Assembly: GCA_013399115.1 (NCBI GenBank)
Contig: VXAA01000971.1
Location: 1-64,000, forward strand
Length of the DNA stretch: 64,000 bases
Reading direction: 5' to 3'
Source of the DNA: Anseranas semipalmata
Lineage: Eukaryota > Chordata > Aves > Anseriformes > Anseranatidae
A program made the position numbers and the translations under genes. Under the pieces are notes generated by a model. The model saw only the letters and a list, made by a program, of their open reading frames with translations, was not told the DNA's origin and did not search any database. This document shows, one piece after another, positions 50,953 through 63,059 of this stretch. How positions within the stretch are numbered: the stretch's first letter is position 1; every line of letters starts with the position of its first letter.

Positions 50953-53900
50953 CTAAACCAAAATAAAAACCATAGATAACTCAGAATATGCTCTGACTGC
51001 ATCAGTTATGCTATTGCCATGTTACTGATGTACATCTACTAGTAGATAACAGCATCATGAAGAGATAAACTGAGTCATGTGGGCTGCTCTGTAAAGAATG
51101 TGTCTCTGTAGCAGCAGTTCTGCAGCTTTGAGACGATGCTCTTTGTTCTAAAGTCAATGCAACAACTGATGTTCCATTGAAACTACTGTTATGACTTAGT
51201 TTGATTTGAAGGTGGGGGAATTACTCTGCCATGGTGGGCCTCAGACAGAAGCCTCTTCTTTCTTGGTTGTTGATTTTTCTTTTTTTCTTTCTTTCTTTCT
51301 TTTTTTTTTTTAAGGAAGGTAAATGTACTTTGGCACCCTCTTTATAGTCAAGTGTGAAAAATTACACCTTGATTTAGAAAAGGACAGATCCTGGATTTGA
51401 AAATACATACCTTGGCTTTGAATTAAGCTTACTACTACTCCTATTACTGCTGCTGCTGCTGTTGCTTGGGTGCACACCACCTTCTTTGTTTTCTGCGGAA
51501 GTGGTGTTATCTTCAGCGACAGATTCTCATAGGTAAGTGCTTAGTGGCAAGAACAGAACCAGATGAGCACCATCAGCAGTTCAAACCTGAAGGGGAAGTG
51601 AAGAAACGGACTGGAAAGGTAGGCAGAGGAATATATATTGCCCTCACATAACAGTACTAGGGCAGATCCTGTGCCTCAGTGACGTTTTTGTGTTTAATTG
51701 ACATGCACCTGCTGTAATTAACACGTGGCAGTGTGGCTAACGCACACTCCACCAAACCCCTTTATCAAAGAAACCGGCTACTGGTTTGTGGACATTAGTT
51801 TTGACCTAATCTGTGAATATCTCAGGAAACAGCAGACATGCAATCCAGATATATTAAGCAGTCATAAGCACTCGACTTACCATCAATAAAGCCTTCACTT
51901 GAACGGTGTCTTTAACTGCAGATTACAGAGTGGTGGCTATCACTATCGCATATGAGGAAGGAGTGGTCCCATGGTGCTACAGATGGCAGATAAGTTTTCA
52001 AGAGAAAGCAAGTTAGAAGTGAATTATAATTTATCCCACAGAAAGTGAGCACAGGAGGAGTAGTGAAAAATACGCAAAAACACACAGGCAGGGTAAGTAC
52101 TGTCGTCACACTTTCTTTGAGGAATTTTTATTTTGGTGCCAAAGATTTCCAGACTAAACAAACATTGACAGGCCTATGTTTGTGCCAAGTCTGAAATTCA
52201 GAACAAACTCAATTTTGAGCTTTCAGAAATGCCACTGGCTTTGTGTTGATGTGGAAAACTTCTTCTTTTAGAAAGTTTAATAACATCCATGGATTTATTC
52301 TTAAACTCTAACAAAACTTAGTGTTGGAAGAGAAAAGCATGAGTGTTTCAGTGTAGGTATTTTGCACAGATACTCACAAGTCAAGGAAAATATGAGGTTT
52401 AGACCAAAAAAGCAGCATCCCGGCAAGGCTATTGCCATGCCTGTTACGGGAAGTGAGCGACCACCCAGGATCTCCTAGAAACAATTTGTGTGAGGAGCTG
52501 CTCATTTTCATTAGAGCTGCAGAAAAGCACCATATACAAGCACCTATAGTCTATTGACTTCTTTAATTTTAAGGAAATCTTAGGCCAGGTTAATAGATAT
52601 TTAGAAGTTACTTTTCAACACAGAAAACATCAGAAGTTTTGTCCTGGAAGGAATTAATGAGTTGGCACAGAAGAGGACTCAGGGGTGACCTGGGATATTA
52701 TAGGAACTTAGGAAGAAGGATACAGAGCAAAGCAGCACACAACAGAAGTCACAGCATGAGCACAGTAAAGCATTTGTCTTTGTTCAACATTTAGAGCAGA
52801 AGTCTTGTTTTTAGAACTTATTTCTGACATTACCAAGGAGCAAACTAGATTGGCAGGTGGGAATGGGAAGCTGAGTTTCACGAATCCTGATTATTGGATT
52901 AAGTTCAGGGTTTAAACAGATACATATTTTCCAACAGTTCTGCTGATCTCATTTATCAGCTAAGGTCTACTTTTACCACAGCTGCAAAATGATATGGAGA
53001 TGCACGGCTCCATATTATCTTGAGGAGATGCAGATGCCCTGCACATATTTGGAACACAGTTCACTGTTCGGCTGTTATGAGCAGCATTTGATAAATACAA
53101 GTGTCTCAATGTCCCAAGGAGCACATCAGGAGCAAATGATGAAAGTTTCTCTGGCATGCTGAAGTGCGCACCTCATTTCCATAGTATATGAGACACCTAC
53201 ACATCTCATTTCTGTCTCTCTGCGTAAAATTGAAACACTGCCCTAAGCTCTAATCTTTCCGAGAGCAGATATTCCTTGATTTGGTTTCCCTGAGCCTTGT
53301 TAGGATATAGATCTGCTCTAAACCAGCCCTTCACTCTCTCTATTAATTTCCAATCTAATTAACTCTCTTTCACTACCTCATATTATACATAGTCTTGTCA
53401 GTTCAAATCAGCTTTGGTTATCCTATCTCACATGCTTTTTTCTCACATAGATTACTTTCTGCACTCACAGCTCAGGAGATCTATTACTGATCAATCCCCC
53501 AAATTCACCATCTCTAGATTCTTGTGACTTTGCCACTTAGCATTGGCTGATGCAGAGGAGACCAGATGGCCAGTTTCTCAAGCTGACTTTAACTATTTGG
53601 TACGAACATTTGGAATGGCTAACATGCGCAGGACTGCAGCACGGTATATATGATCAGAATTAGCAGCGTAGCAAGGCTAGGTGAATCCATCCAAAGGGTA
53701 TTTATGCAGCCTTCCAGAGCACCATTCCATCAGATGCTGAATGCATACAGCATGCAAAATATGTTTGTGTATATGCATATGTAAACGTGATATGCAAAAC
53801 ACTAGCTGCAGCAGAGCTAGCCCATACAGCTGAGACTGGATACATCTATATCAACTGAGTCTCCACACTGAAGTTTGCAAATAGACCCTAAGAATCAGCT

Positions 53901-56900
53901 AAGTGAAAAACTCTGAGCTGAATAATAACTGTAATTTAATATCATTAGATTATTTGAGTATTAGTACTAATATAGGCACAAAAAGAAAGGTACTAATACA
54001 GGCATGAATATCCCTTCTGCTCTGCTGGGAGCTTTTTCCCTCCAACTGTTTTGTTCTGTTCCATTAACTTGTTTGTCCCAGACAAAGTATACCAGTTATA
54101 TTACCTGCCCCTCTGCTTTTTAGAGCTATTTTAAGGAAGCAGATGCTTAAGCAAGATGACAAAAAAAGCGAAGTGACTTTTAAGAAAATCAGTTTCCTAG
54201 TTGGAGACTGTCTGAAGTCAGGTTCTTTCTCATTTAATATTTTATTTGTATGTGTCTATTCTGTATTTGGCCAAAACTAATAAAACTACCGGAGATCCTT
54301 TTGATTCATTTGTTGCCAGTGCTGTTTCCAGCCCTATAAACTGAAGGCTGATGATTAACAAAAAGTTGCAAGGAGCTCTGCTTTCTTTGTTTTTGAGAGA
54401 TGACTTTGTCCAGGAATGAAGAAAGCCAATTACTTACCCTCACTAACTCTTTGAACAAGTGTCAGAACAATCCAGGGGTAAGAAATTGTATTTGCCTGTT
54501 GTTGTACTTGCCAGTTGTTGTCTTTAGCCTTCTGTTTCTTGAAAAAGTATGTCTTCAGGAGACCTTACATATAGTGGGCTACCAGCCTGCACTAAAACAG
54601 TGCAAAATAGTTGTGCTGAAAGGACAAATTCTTCCCCCGTAACTTTGATGATCATTTTATTGATTTCTCCCCCATTTTCAAGTTGCTGTGTATTGGCAGC
54701 AGTTTAAATAGAGTTTGGGTTTTGTGTATGCAAATATGGGCAATATATGGGGCACTAATTAAAGAGGAATGTTCCTTGAAAATATAAAAACCTCAGACAA
54801 TTAAAGAACAATGCAATTCTGTTTGCATTTCCCACTGTGGTCAGCTGCAAACTGCCAAATAACCTCAATAAAAACTGAGGCAGAAGTTGCAGTTCTAGAC
54901 AGCAAAGAGCAAGACACAGATTGATTCACTAGTGAATCAGAGCTTGTGGCATTACTTTGTGTAAAGCAAAATGAAAGCATCCACACTTCTGTGATACTAG
55001 GATCAAATGCAAAGGGTATTAGGAGACCCAAGATTAAAGCACTAAGACACCTTACATCCCACAACGAAAAGGAAGAAGTTCCTGTAGCTTGAAGCACTGT
55101 GAGACAAAGGCCATGACTTCTGAAAACAGTTATGAGCGGATGTCTCCTTCTCTCTGTTTCTGCTGATTTATTTATAACTTATATTTTATTATATTTGTCT
55201 ATAGTAAAATATGCATAACAGGTTTTCAGGTTCTCAGCGTACCAGAAACTTAGTTTGTTAATATTCAGATGTAAAAAGAAAAGGACATATTTTCCATAAA
55301 TCTCCTCCTTCTTTATAGTTCACAATAACTGTATGTTATGAGCTTAATTCACTTTGTGAAGGAAAACTTCAGTCTGCTTCTGGAAAAGCACTAGATCTAA
55401 ATACAGGGCTGTGGCATAGTTACTTGAGTATGTCAAAACGTAGCCCCTAATGATCCAATATCAAAGGGGGATGAAAGAACTAGGAACCACCTTATTATGT
55501 TACAGAAGTAGTAGTCTATAAGGCTTAACTCCTTGCTTCTCTAAAGGAACTGTGTTAATAACAGTTCTGTGATTTTTTTTTTTTCCAAAAAGTGTATTTG
55601 GCAACAAACTGTTTGCAGTACTGTTCATATAAGTAAACAAACATTATGAAAGTACCATATCTTGCATACCAAGGAAATTTGAAAATGCTATTGTAATTTC
55701 TACTTTAAGAAGCTTAACAGACTTTACAATGTAAAAATACCATCAAATAGCAGGTGTGTGAGATACGTTTACAAAGACAGAATTTATTCATTCACCCTTT
55801 GAAAGTTATTTTCAGTCTCTTATCAAAACTGTGATCTCTTATCAAATTCTGTGATTCTGTGATTCTGTAACAGAAAACCTATTCTGACTGAAAATGAGCT
55901 ATTAAAATGGGAACAGTAACACTGAACTTATTCCAGAACAGACACGATAGTTAACACTTATAATAATTACAGCTCTGAGTGTAAAATTTAGGAATTTCAA
56001 TATTAAAATATGAGAATGCTAGAATTGATATATGCATTATTTTTAAGAAATATTTTGAAGCAAGAACTTACATAAATATACTGAACAGCATAGTGAATAC
56101 TTTCTGTCATTGAATAATTAGCAAAAATATCTGTCAGAAAACTGAAGACAAATCCATTTCTAAATATGCTTCATCATAGATAAGACTATGTTGGTCCCAA
56201 AATTATGTTTATCAATCTCATAAGTGTATACCTTATTTTAATCTAATATTTTTTCTTGAGATAAAGAGACACATAAGTGAACTGAAATCAAGTTTCTTAT
56301 AAAATACTACATACTACTTCCAGCAGCATAAGTTATTTTTGGATAAATGGTAAAATAAAGATTTGACCTACCATCTGGAAAATTCAGACAGCAGAGAAGT
56401 GGTTTGCTGTGCGGCTGGATCCTTTGCTTGTACCAGAGACTACTGGGACCTCTCTTTAACTGGCTTCTGCAATGCATATCTGGAGAAGCAAGATTTACAG
56501 CTTCATTTTGAGACACCTCCCACTGAACAGAACAGAACATGCAAATGACTGTAGCAACCCTACGTACCTATCAGAGATGGCATCTCCTCGTTCCAATTAA
56601 TCAGATCTCTTACTGAGAGCATAGGTTTTCCATTAATCACAAATTATGCCATTTTAGTGTGATTGTACTGCAATAAGCCTGCTGGCTAATTATTGGCTTT
56701 CTCACATGCTTGAGGAGAACAAAGAAGGAGCACTCAGCCGGCAGAGGGTGCTTTAAAACAGATTTTATTTGAAAACAAGTAGCATCTTTGATAGGGCCAG
56801 TCAGGCAGCACCTCCTGCAGAACAGCTGTACACATCACTGGAGCACCAGGAATGGTTTTTAGTGAAGGAAACTGCTTCGCTGAACCTAAACTGATAAAAG

Positions 56901-57125
56901 AAGGCCACTGAGAAACCAGTTGTCTACACCAACAGCTAAATTAAGTCACTGAGAGAAAGAAGGCTGGAAGAGCAGGGCTGTTTCACTAGAAATCCAGGAG
57001 CAGCTCTGGGAGAGCCGGGGGAGTGGGAGAAGTCCCCACAGGGATGGAAGTGGCTCGGTGCACTGTGACTGCCACGAGCAGGTATTCAGGAGGCAGCATG
57101 GGCCACCGAATGTCAGAATGACATT
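50953..57125. other. Region upstream of the IL1RL1 start codon, no coding exon recognised
   Basis: This must hold the IL1RL1 5' non-coding exon(s) and promoter if they are in the window, but I see no CpG island or clear first exon. It contains a TTTC/T-rich stretch at 51,276-51,312, a CTG run at 51,448-51,462 and a lone three-unit attctgtg run at 55,846-55,868. A minus-strand exon-like frame at 51.41-51.53 kb is discussed in the findings. Confidence 0.45.
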
Positions 57126-57129
57126 TTAG

Positions 57130-57433
57130 GGTCTCTTCTCCTACGTGTCAAGCGATAGGATGAGGGGGAATGGGCTGAAGTTGCGACAGGGGAGGTTTAG
57201 GTTAGATATTAGGAAAAATTTCTTTACTGAAAGGGTTGTGAGCCATTGGAACAGGCTGCCCAGGGAAGTGGTCGAGTCACCATCCCTGGATGTATTTAAA
57301 AGACGTTTGGATGCAGAGCTTGGAGACATGGTCTAGTGGAGGAATTGTTAGTGTTAGGTCTTAGGTTGGACTAGGTGATCTTGAAGGTCTCTTCCAACCA
57401 AAAAGATTCTGTGATTCTGTGATTCTGTGATCA
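57130..57433 (+). mobile_element. CR1 LINE fragment (3' end)
   Basis: This is a short 3' piece with the end of the RT frame ([38 protein letters not shown]) and the 3' UTR, finishing in repeated attctgtg units. It belongs to the same group as the copies at 46.8 and 49-50 kb. Confidence 0.93.
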
Positions 57434-58830
57434 GCACTAAACCTGGGCCCATCAGACCAAAGGTCCCAAGCTGTGCCCTTCATGTGCAGCAGCCAGTCTA
57501 AAGGGGCAATTTCAGTACCAAATCATCCAAATTCCAAGGGACGAATCAGCTTTGTACATCTTAGCAGAATAACTTCTAAAGATGTTTTGAAAATCAATGT
57601 TTCATTCTTTCTTTAACCAAACAAGAAGATTTTATACTGTGGTCATTCAAACACGTTTTTTTGTTTGCTTGTTTGTTTTTCCTGACAGAGTTGTTGATAG
57701 TTGTTATAACTTCCAGTGTTTCTGGGAATCTGCTGTGAGCTGCAGTCAGCAGCATTGTCAGCAACTCCTTATCAATATGCAAAGGTGTAGCAACTGTATG
57801 CCAGTAGGCAAAAACCTTGCCACTGTCATACTCATGCTTTCCCCAGTTCTTGGTATGTCACTTCCTTTGAAGTGGTCTAGGGGTTGCACTTTCCATATGA
57901 CACAGAAAATGCAAAGTGTCATACGGACACTCTGCAACAATGAAATCCCTCAGTACTTTGGTCAACCATTCAGGGTCAGCTAAGATCGATAGCTTGAAAA
58001 GCTGACAAACCACTCCCTGCTAAGGTTCATGCAGTTTCATCAGCATCAAAGCCTTCCTCATTTCCTGATGCCATTCCCTAGAGGTTCAGGCAGAAAGTGT
58101 GGAGTAAACCATCTGCATTCAGTGTAGATTCATCTTCCTCTCACCATGACATGTCAGGTTACTCTAGGAAAAAGTTAAATGCCATTGGGTCAAGATACTT
58201 TCCATTGCCTGGATATAGAATGAGATCTTCTATCGTAAAGTCCACTGAAACTTAGATCAGAGATGTTCACTATATTGCTCCATACCTCAGAAGAGCCCTT
58301 CATCCCATAGTCTATTCCCTGTGCTCAGTTCATTACCAGATCATGAGGCAGGTGTGAAACTGAGCTCCTGGCTATAGATGAAAGTTACCAGCAGAGCAAA
58401 AGCCATCCTGCAGCTTTTGTGAAAAATTACAAACAATGTTGAATGCTTCGCTACTTTTGGCCCAGAGTTAATTTTCTTCCTAGTAGCTGGTATGGTGCCA
58501 TGTTTTGGATTTAGGAGGAACATAATATTGATAACACACCGATTTTTTAGTTGCTGCTGAGCAGTGCTTACACAGAGCCAAGGACTTTTCAGCTTCTTGT
58601 GCTGCCCTGCCAGCGAGGAGGCTGGGGGTGCACCAGAAGCTGGGAGGAGGCACAGCCAGGACAGCTGACCCAGGCTGGCCAAAGGGATGTCCCGTGCCAT
58701 GTGGTGTTGTGCTCAGCAATAAAATAGCATGGAGTTGGCTGGGGGGCTTAGGGGAGGGGTGGCTGCCGTTGCTTGGGGACTGGCTGAGCATCAGTCAGCT
58801 GGTAGCGAGCAACTGCTTTGTGCATCACTT

Positions 58831-58870
58831 GTTTTGTTTTGTTTTGTTTTGTTTTGTTTTGTTTTGTTTT
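58831..58870 (+). repeat. (TTTTG)n microsatellite inside the LTR
   Basis: Eight TTTTG units lie just before the LTR polyadenylation signal. They produce [13 protein letters not shown] frames that are not genes. Confidence 0.95.
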
Positions 58871-58949
58871 TCCTTTCCTTCTTATTAAACTATCCTTATC
58901 TCAACCCATGAGTTTTGGCACTTTTTTTTTTTTTTTCATTTCTTTCATG

Positions 58950-59220
58950 GAGGGACTCTTTGTCAGGGAATGTAGTGATAGGACAAGGAGTAATGGTTTT
59001 AAACTAAAAAAAGGTAGATTTAGATTAGACATTAGGAAGAAATTCTTCCCTGTGAGGGTGGTGAGGCACTGGAACAGGCTACCCAGAGAAGGATGCCCCA
59101 TCCCTGAAAGTGTTCAAGGCCAGGTTGGATGGGGCTTTGAGCAACCTGGTCTAGTGGGAGGTGTCCCTGTCCAGGGCAGGGGGGTTGGAATGGTCTTTCC
59201 CAAAGCATTCTGTGATTCTA
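58950..59220 (+). mobile_element. CR1 3' fragment nested in the LTR
   Basis: The piece begins ggagggactctttgtcaggg and carries the RT C-terminal remnant ([20 protein letters not shown]) and 3' UTR, ending gcattctgtgattcta. LTR sequence resumes at once with cgattctctccccc. It resembles the 37-kb and 18-kb copies. Confidence 0.9.
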
Positions 59221-59459
59221 CGATTCTCTCCCCCATCCCACTGAGGCCAGCGGGTGGTGAGTGAACAGCTGTGTGGTACTTAGCTGCCTGCCAGGTTAAA
59301 CCACAACACCCACATTCTGAAAAATTCCTATTTGATAAGAATATGGAAAAATGTGCTTACAGAAAAATGGCAAAAAATTTACTTGTGGAGTAAGATTCAT
59401 CATACTCCCTTGGTAGACTGTATGCATAGCACTCCAATGAGCAAGAGAATCATCTGTCC

Positions 59460-59705
59460 TGCAAGAAAACAAATCAAGAAGTAATGGACTTAAACTGAAG
59501 CAGTGAACAGTTAGGCAAAACAGCAGGAAAAAAAATCAACAAGAAAGGTAGTGAAGCACTGGAATAGCTTGCTGGGAACCTAGTGGAGTTGTCACCAGTG
59601 TAAGACCATCCTTAAAAAACTCTGGGATTGATATCAAGATGCAGTAGATGGTCCCACCAGTCTCTACCAGCACTAGTGGTCAATGGCCCTGAGACTCAGC
59701 TGTCT
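59460..59705 (+). mobile_element. Old decayed CR1-like fragment
   Basis: Words such as gtaatggacttaaactgaag, tcaacaagaaaggtagtgaa and gcactggaatagcttgctgg match an ancient CR1 3' region. No octamer tail is seen. The call is by pattern only. Confidence 0.6.
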
Positions 59706-59709
59706 GTGA

Positions 59710-60335
59710 TCCAATGGCTGTTTTTGATGCTGCATGGCTGTATGAACTTAACTCAGTTGTGCTGGTAAAATTACTCCTGATCTGTGAAAAGTATGCAAGT
59801 TAAAGCTATGCTAGATAAGAAAAGTGAAAATACAGTTAAAATGATGTTATTTAGATGATAATAGTTAGGAGCTCAAGAGTTCAAGACAAAAAAATGCTGA
59901 CATGAGAAAGATAAAATCCTGAGATAAAAAGCCAAGATAGGTAAACAGCATCTCAGCAGCATCAAGATTCACTCTGCTCCAACAAAGGGTGCTTAGCCTA
60001 GCAACATGTTAGTCTAATACCTGTCTGTATCAGACGGGAAATAAGTGCTGTGTACTTTTTCTTCACCCTGCTTGCAGACTGTCATTGCACACTGTAGAGG
60101 ACATCTGAACAGAAGTGACCCTGGCAGGGAAGGTTACACTACATATAGTTCTTGAGGCCAACCCATGAAGCATTGGTGGAGTCACCAAAAGGTAGAATGG
60201 CAGGGGAATCTGGTGTTAGGTGTGTCCATACCCACAGCAGGTCTAATGTCTTTTAGCTGGTGGGGATCCACCCTACTGAGGGTGCAGTCTTGCTTGTTCC
60301 TGTGTGTTGTGGCACCTTGCTTGGGGCTAGCACAT
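59710..60335. other. Interval between the two LTRs, no gene recognised
   Basis: No exon or clear transposon was identified. The two LTRs flanking the interval are in opposite orientation, so this is not the inside of one provirus. Confidence 0.5.
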
Positions 60336-60338
60336 GCA

Positions 60339-61234
60339 TGTGGTGGTTTCACACTGATGGACAGCTGAACTGCACCACACCACTCTCTCACTACCCCTCC
60401 TCAAAAGGATAGGAGGAGATAAGATGAAAAAGGGGTTGAGGACTGAGATAAGGACAGGGAGATCACTCACCTATCACCATAATGGGCAAAACAAACTTAG
60501 CATAGGGAGATTGATGTAATTTACTGCCTGTTACTAGCAGGCTAGAGCAGTGAGAACTACAAGCAAACTAAAAACACCTTCCCCAATCCACCCTCTCCTA
60601 CCTCCTCCCCCCGGGCAGCACAGGGGAACGGGGAATGGGGGCTGCGGTCAGTCCCTAACGCTGCGGCTCCACCGCTCCTTCACGGTCACTCTCTGCCCCT
60701 GCTCCACGTGGGGTCCCTCCCACAGGATGCCGTCCTTCCCAAACTGATCCTGCGGGGGCTTCCCACAGGCTGCTGCTCTTCCAGAACTGCTCCCATATGG
60801 GTCCGTACCACGGGGCCCATCCCTCAGGACCAAACTGCTCCAACATGGCTCCCCCACGGGCGGCAGCTCCCGCCAGGCCTCCTGCTCCTGCGTGGGCTCC
60901 TCTCCACGGGCTGCAGCTCCGNCTCCTGCCCTCCTTCTGCACTGCCCTGGGTGCCTGCAGGGCTGTTCCTCTCACATTTCTCACTCCTCTCTCCCAGCTG
61001 CTGTGGCACAGCAGTTTGTTCCCTTCCTTAGCTCTGCTCTCCCAGAGGCAGAACCAGCGTCGCTCCCTGGCTCGGCTCTGGCCAGCGGCGGTCCCTTTTG
61101 GAGCCGGCTGGAGCTGGCTCTGACCTGACATGGGGCAGCTGCTGGGCTCTGCCCACAGAGGCCACTCCAGCACAAATCCCCTTACACCCACTCCCCCGCC
61201 CGCTACGAAAGTCTTGCCACATAAGCCCAACACA
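60339..61234 (-). mobile_element. Avian ERVL-like LTR, minus strand
   Basis: On the minus strand the element starts TGTGTTGGGCTTATGTGGCA and ends in ...AAACCACCACA, so it has TG...CA ends. Near its 3' end the antisense of ctcaacc and a ttatct block match the R/U5 of the LTR at 58.5-59.3 kb, while its GC-rich U3 is different. The GC richness at 60.6-61.2 kb therefore comes from the LTR and does not mark a host CpG island. The flanks (atgca and gttca) show no perfect target-site duplication. One N lies at 60,922. No primer-binding site or polypurine tract is apparent beside it, which suggests a solo LTR. Confidence 0.75.
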
Positions 61235-61239
61235 GTTCA

Positions 61240-62960
61240 CACCATACTTTCTGCAAAAAAAGGAAATAAGACTGAAAAAGTTTTGTCGAGGGTTGTAAAT
61301 ATTCTGATGGGTCTGGACTCCTCTTTCCCCAAGTTAAGAGTTGTCCCTGGTCTTTATCATTAATCATTCAGTTCCATCATCACTGCCTTTGTAAAGATGA
61401 ATGAGCTGGTCCCCAAATAGCTCTGCTGGTTCCTTTCATTGAGAAGTTTGAGGCAGTTTGTTGTTATCCCAAGAAGACACTTTGGGGTGCATATCTTACC
61501 AGGGGCACATGCCCAAGCAACGAGGTGAGATGTCAGAGCACACCATCCCCCTTCCTGCATCTTGGTGTTTGTGGATAGGTTTCAGGACCCAGATGGGAGT
61601 CCTGTGATGTCTGGGTCAGGGGACTGTTTTGGGTGACTGATAGACCACATGGTTATGGCATAGCAGGGTCCCACACAACAGTACATGGGACATGCATGTG
61701 GACAGAAAAGGATTAATGAGAATTTAACTGTTACAAAGCCAACAGTATTTTCATCATACTCATCACCCTCCTCCATCCCACCAAGGCACAGCTATTAAGT
61801 TTCTCATCAGGCTTTTAGCTCTCCTGTAATTGCTAAATAGTGTATTAAAATTCAGAGGATACAAAATGAAGGTGAGCCCATCTTGAAGGAGACAAGTGTC
61901 CAAGAATTAAATGTACATTTTTTGATGTGGTTGGCATGTATTTGTCTTTGGGTTGGACATTGAAATGTTACTTGGGAAGTCCTTTGATCACCAGCAGTTT
62001 TTAGAAGATCTTGATAACAGTAACGTGGCTTGTCAGGCCAGGGATGATATTGTTCAAACAAAAATCTTAACACCATCACCAAAGCCTTTGCATCTTAAAA
62101 CCAGATTCCCTTTCTAACAAAGTTCTCAATTTCTTTGATCCATGCCTTGCCCTGAAAGGAAAGCAGTTGAGCTGCCATCCTAAAGAGGCTGGATACAGCA
62201 TAGCCAGAATGAAAATAACAGCAACTGTTCTGAATGTGACTGGGCCATCAGCAGGATACCCACAGAGAAACCACAAAGCCAACTGGAGAGAGGATTGTTG
62301 CAGTACATCTGTTGCTTTTATGGAAATAAAAATATTCCACTGAGCCCACAGGGTCTTCCATTCCCATCGGTGGTCCTGTCAAGCTGCCTTGGATGCCAGA
62401 CTGTCTTACAGGACAGAGACAAAAGTGAGTCTGAGCAGGCAAATATCTTTGGGCAAGAAACCTAGCCAATGCTTATTCACAAAAGAAAAGCTGAATAAAA
62501 CAGCCATCCTGCGTCCAAATAATTTTAGGAAACAGGTCCAGAGCAAAGACAAGTTTCCATTCTTTACGGCTCAGAAATATAGAGAAATGCAGAAATATGG
62601 AGAAATGTTCCTCCACAGAGGAGCCAGTTAAATTGGTGGATTTTGAGCATTGAGAATAAATGCAAGGTAGCGAGTTTTCGCATTTCTAAGGAAAGAAACC
62701 TATTATTTTATGTCAACAGATGGTTTACTGTTCCAAATCTCAGTTTCACTGACGTGTCAAAGCCTTTTCAGGAAACAGACTTTCCAGCACAGTCATCTTT
62801 GTCATTTCCTACTAGCCAGTTAAGTAGCACAGCACTGAGCTGTGTTGAAGCTTCACCTATTTCATTCACCTGTGCCAGGTATTAGGACCTGTGGGTGTCC
62901 TGCTCAATAGCAGGAAAGCTACCCTTCTGGAGCCACGCTCTTCCATTACAGGGATTGCAT
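61240..62960. other. Region right of the antisense LTR, unassigned
   Basis: No host exon is recognised. On the minus strand one frame is open over 61,776-61,360 except for a single TGA, and is cysteine-rich. It may be a decayed retroviral remnant or chance. No TIR or Ig exon of the next receptor gene was found. Confidence 0.4.
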
Positions 62961-62969
62961 CATTCCACC

Positions 62970-63009
62970 TATTTTTATTTTTATTTTTATTTTTATTTAT
63001 ATTATTATT

Positions 63010-63050
<41 letters not shown>
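62970..63050. repeat. Compound AT-rich microsatellite (TTTTA)n-(TTA)n-(TAA)n
   Basis: Four TTTTTA-type units lead into ATT and then AAT trinucleotides for about 80 bp. Both-strand isoleucine/asparagine-rich frames come from this repeat. Confidence 0.95.
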
Positions 63051-63051
<1 letters not shown>

Positions 63052-63059
63052 TGGTCCCT

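Larger units (their letters stand above)
58460..59308 (+). mobile_element. Avian ERVL-like LTR, plus strand, interrupted by a CR1
   Basis: U3 runs from about 58,460 with the block gggtgcaccagaagctggga and ctgacccaggctggccaaag. R/U5 has an ATTAAA polyadenylation signal at 58,884-58,889 followed by ccttatctcaacccatgagt. The 3' end is gattctctcccccatcccac ... ggttaaaccacaaca. This arrangement matches the common ERVL-type LTRs of birds as I know them. A CR1 occupies about 58,950-59,220. No internal retroviral genes are recognised beside it, so it is probably a solo LTR. The left edge is approximate because the expected TG is not clear. Confidence 0.8.

Noticed and set aside
52660..52720. Possible CR1 trace (agaggactcaggggtgacct)
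   Set aside because: Only about 20 bp resemble CR1 and the rest has no match that I can support.
55846..55868. Lone run of three attctgtg units as a CR1 end
   Set aside because: No CR1 3' UTR sequence precedes it on either strand, so it is treated as a short repeat only.
57597..57983. 128-codon plus-strand frame left of the sense LTR, considered as a retroviral remnant
   Set aside because: No retroviral motif is visible, the first third is T-rich low complexity, and there is no polypurine tract before the LTR.
60600..61234. Possible second CpG island or promoter for IL1RL1
   Set aside because: The GC-rich block coincides with the U3 of an antisense ERVL-like LTR that has TG...CA ends, so it is better explained as a repeat. 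LTR promoter activity remains possible.
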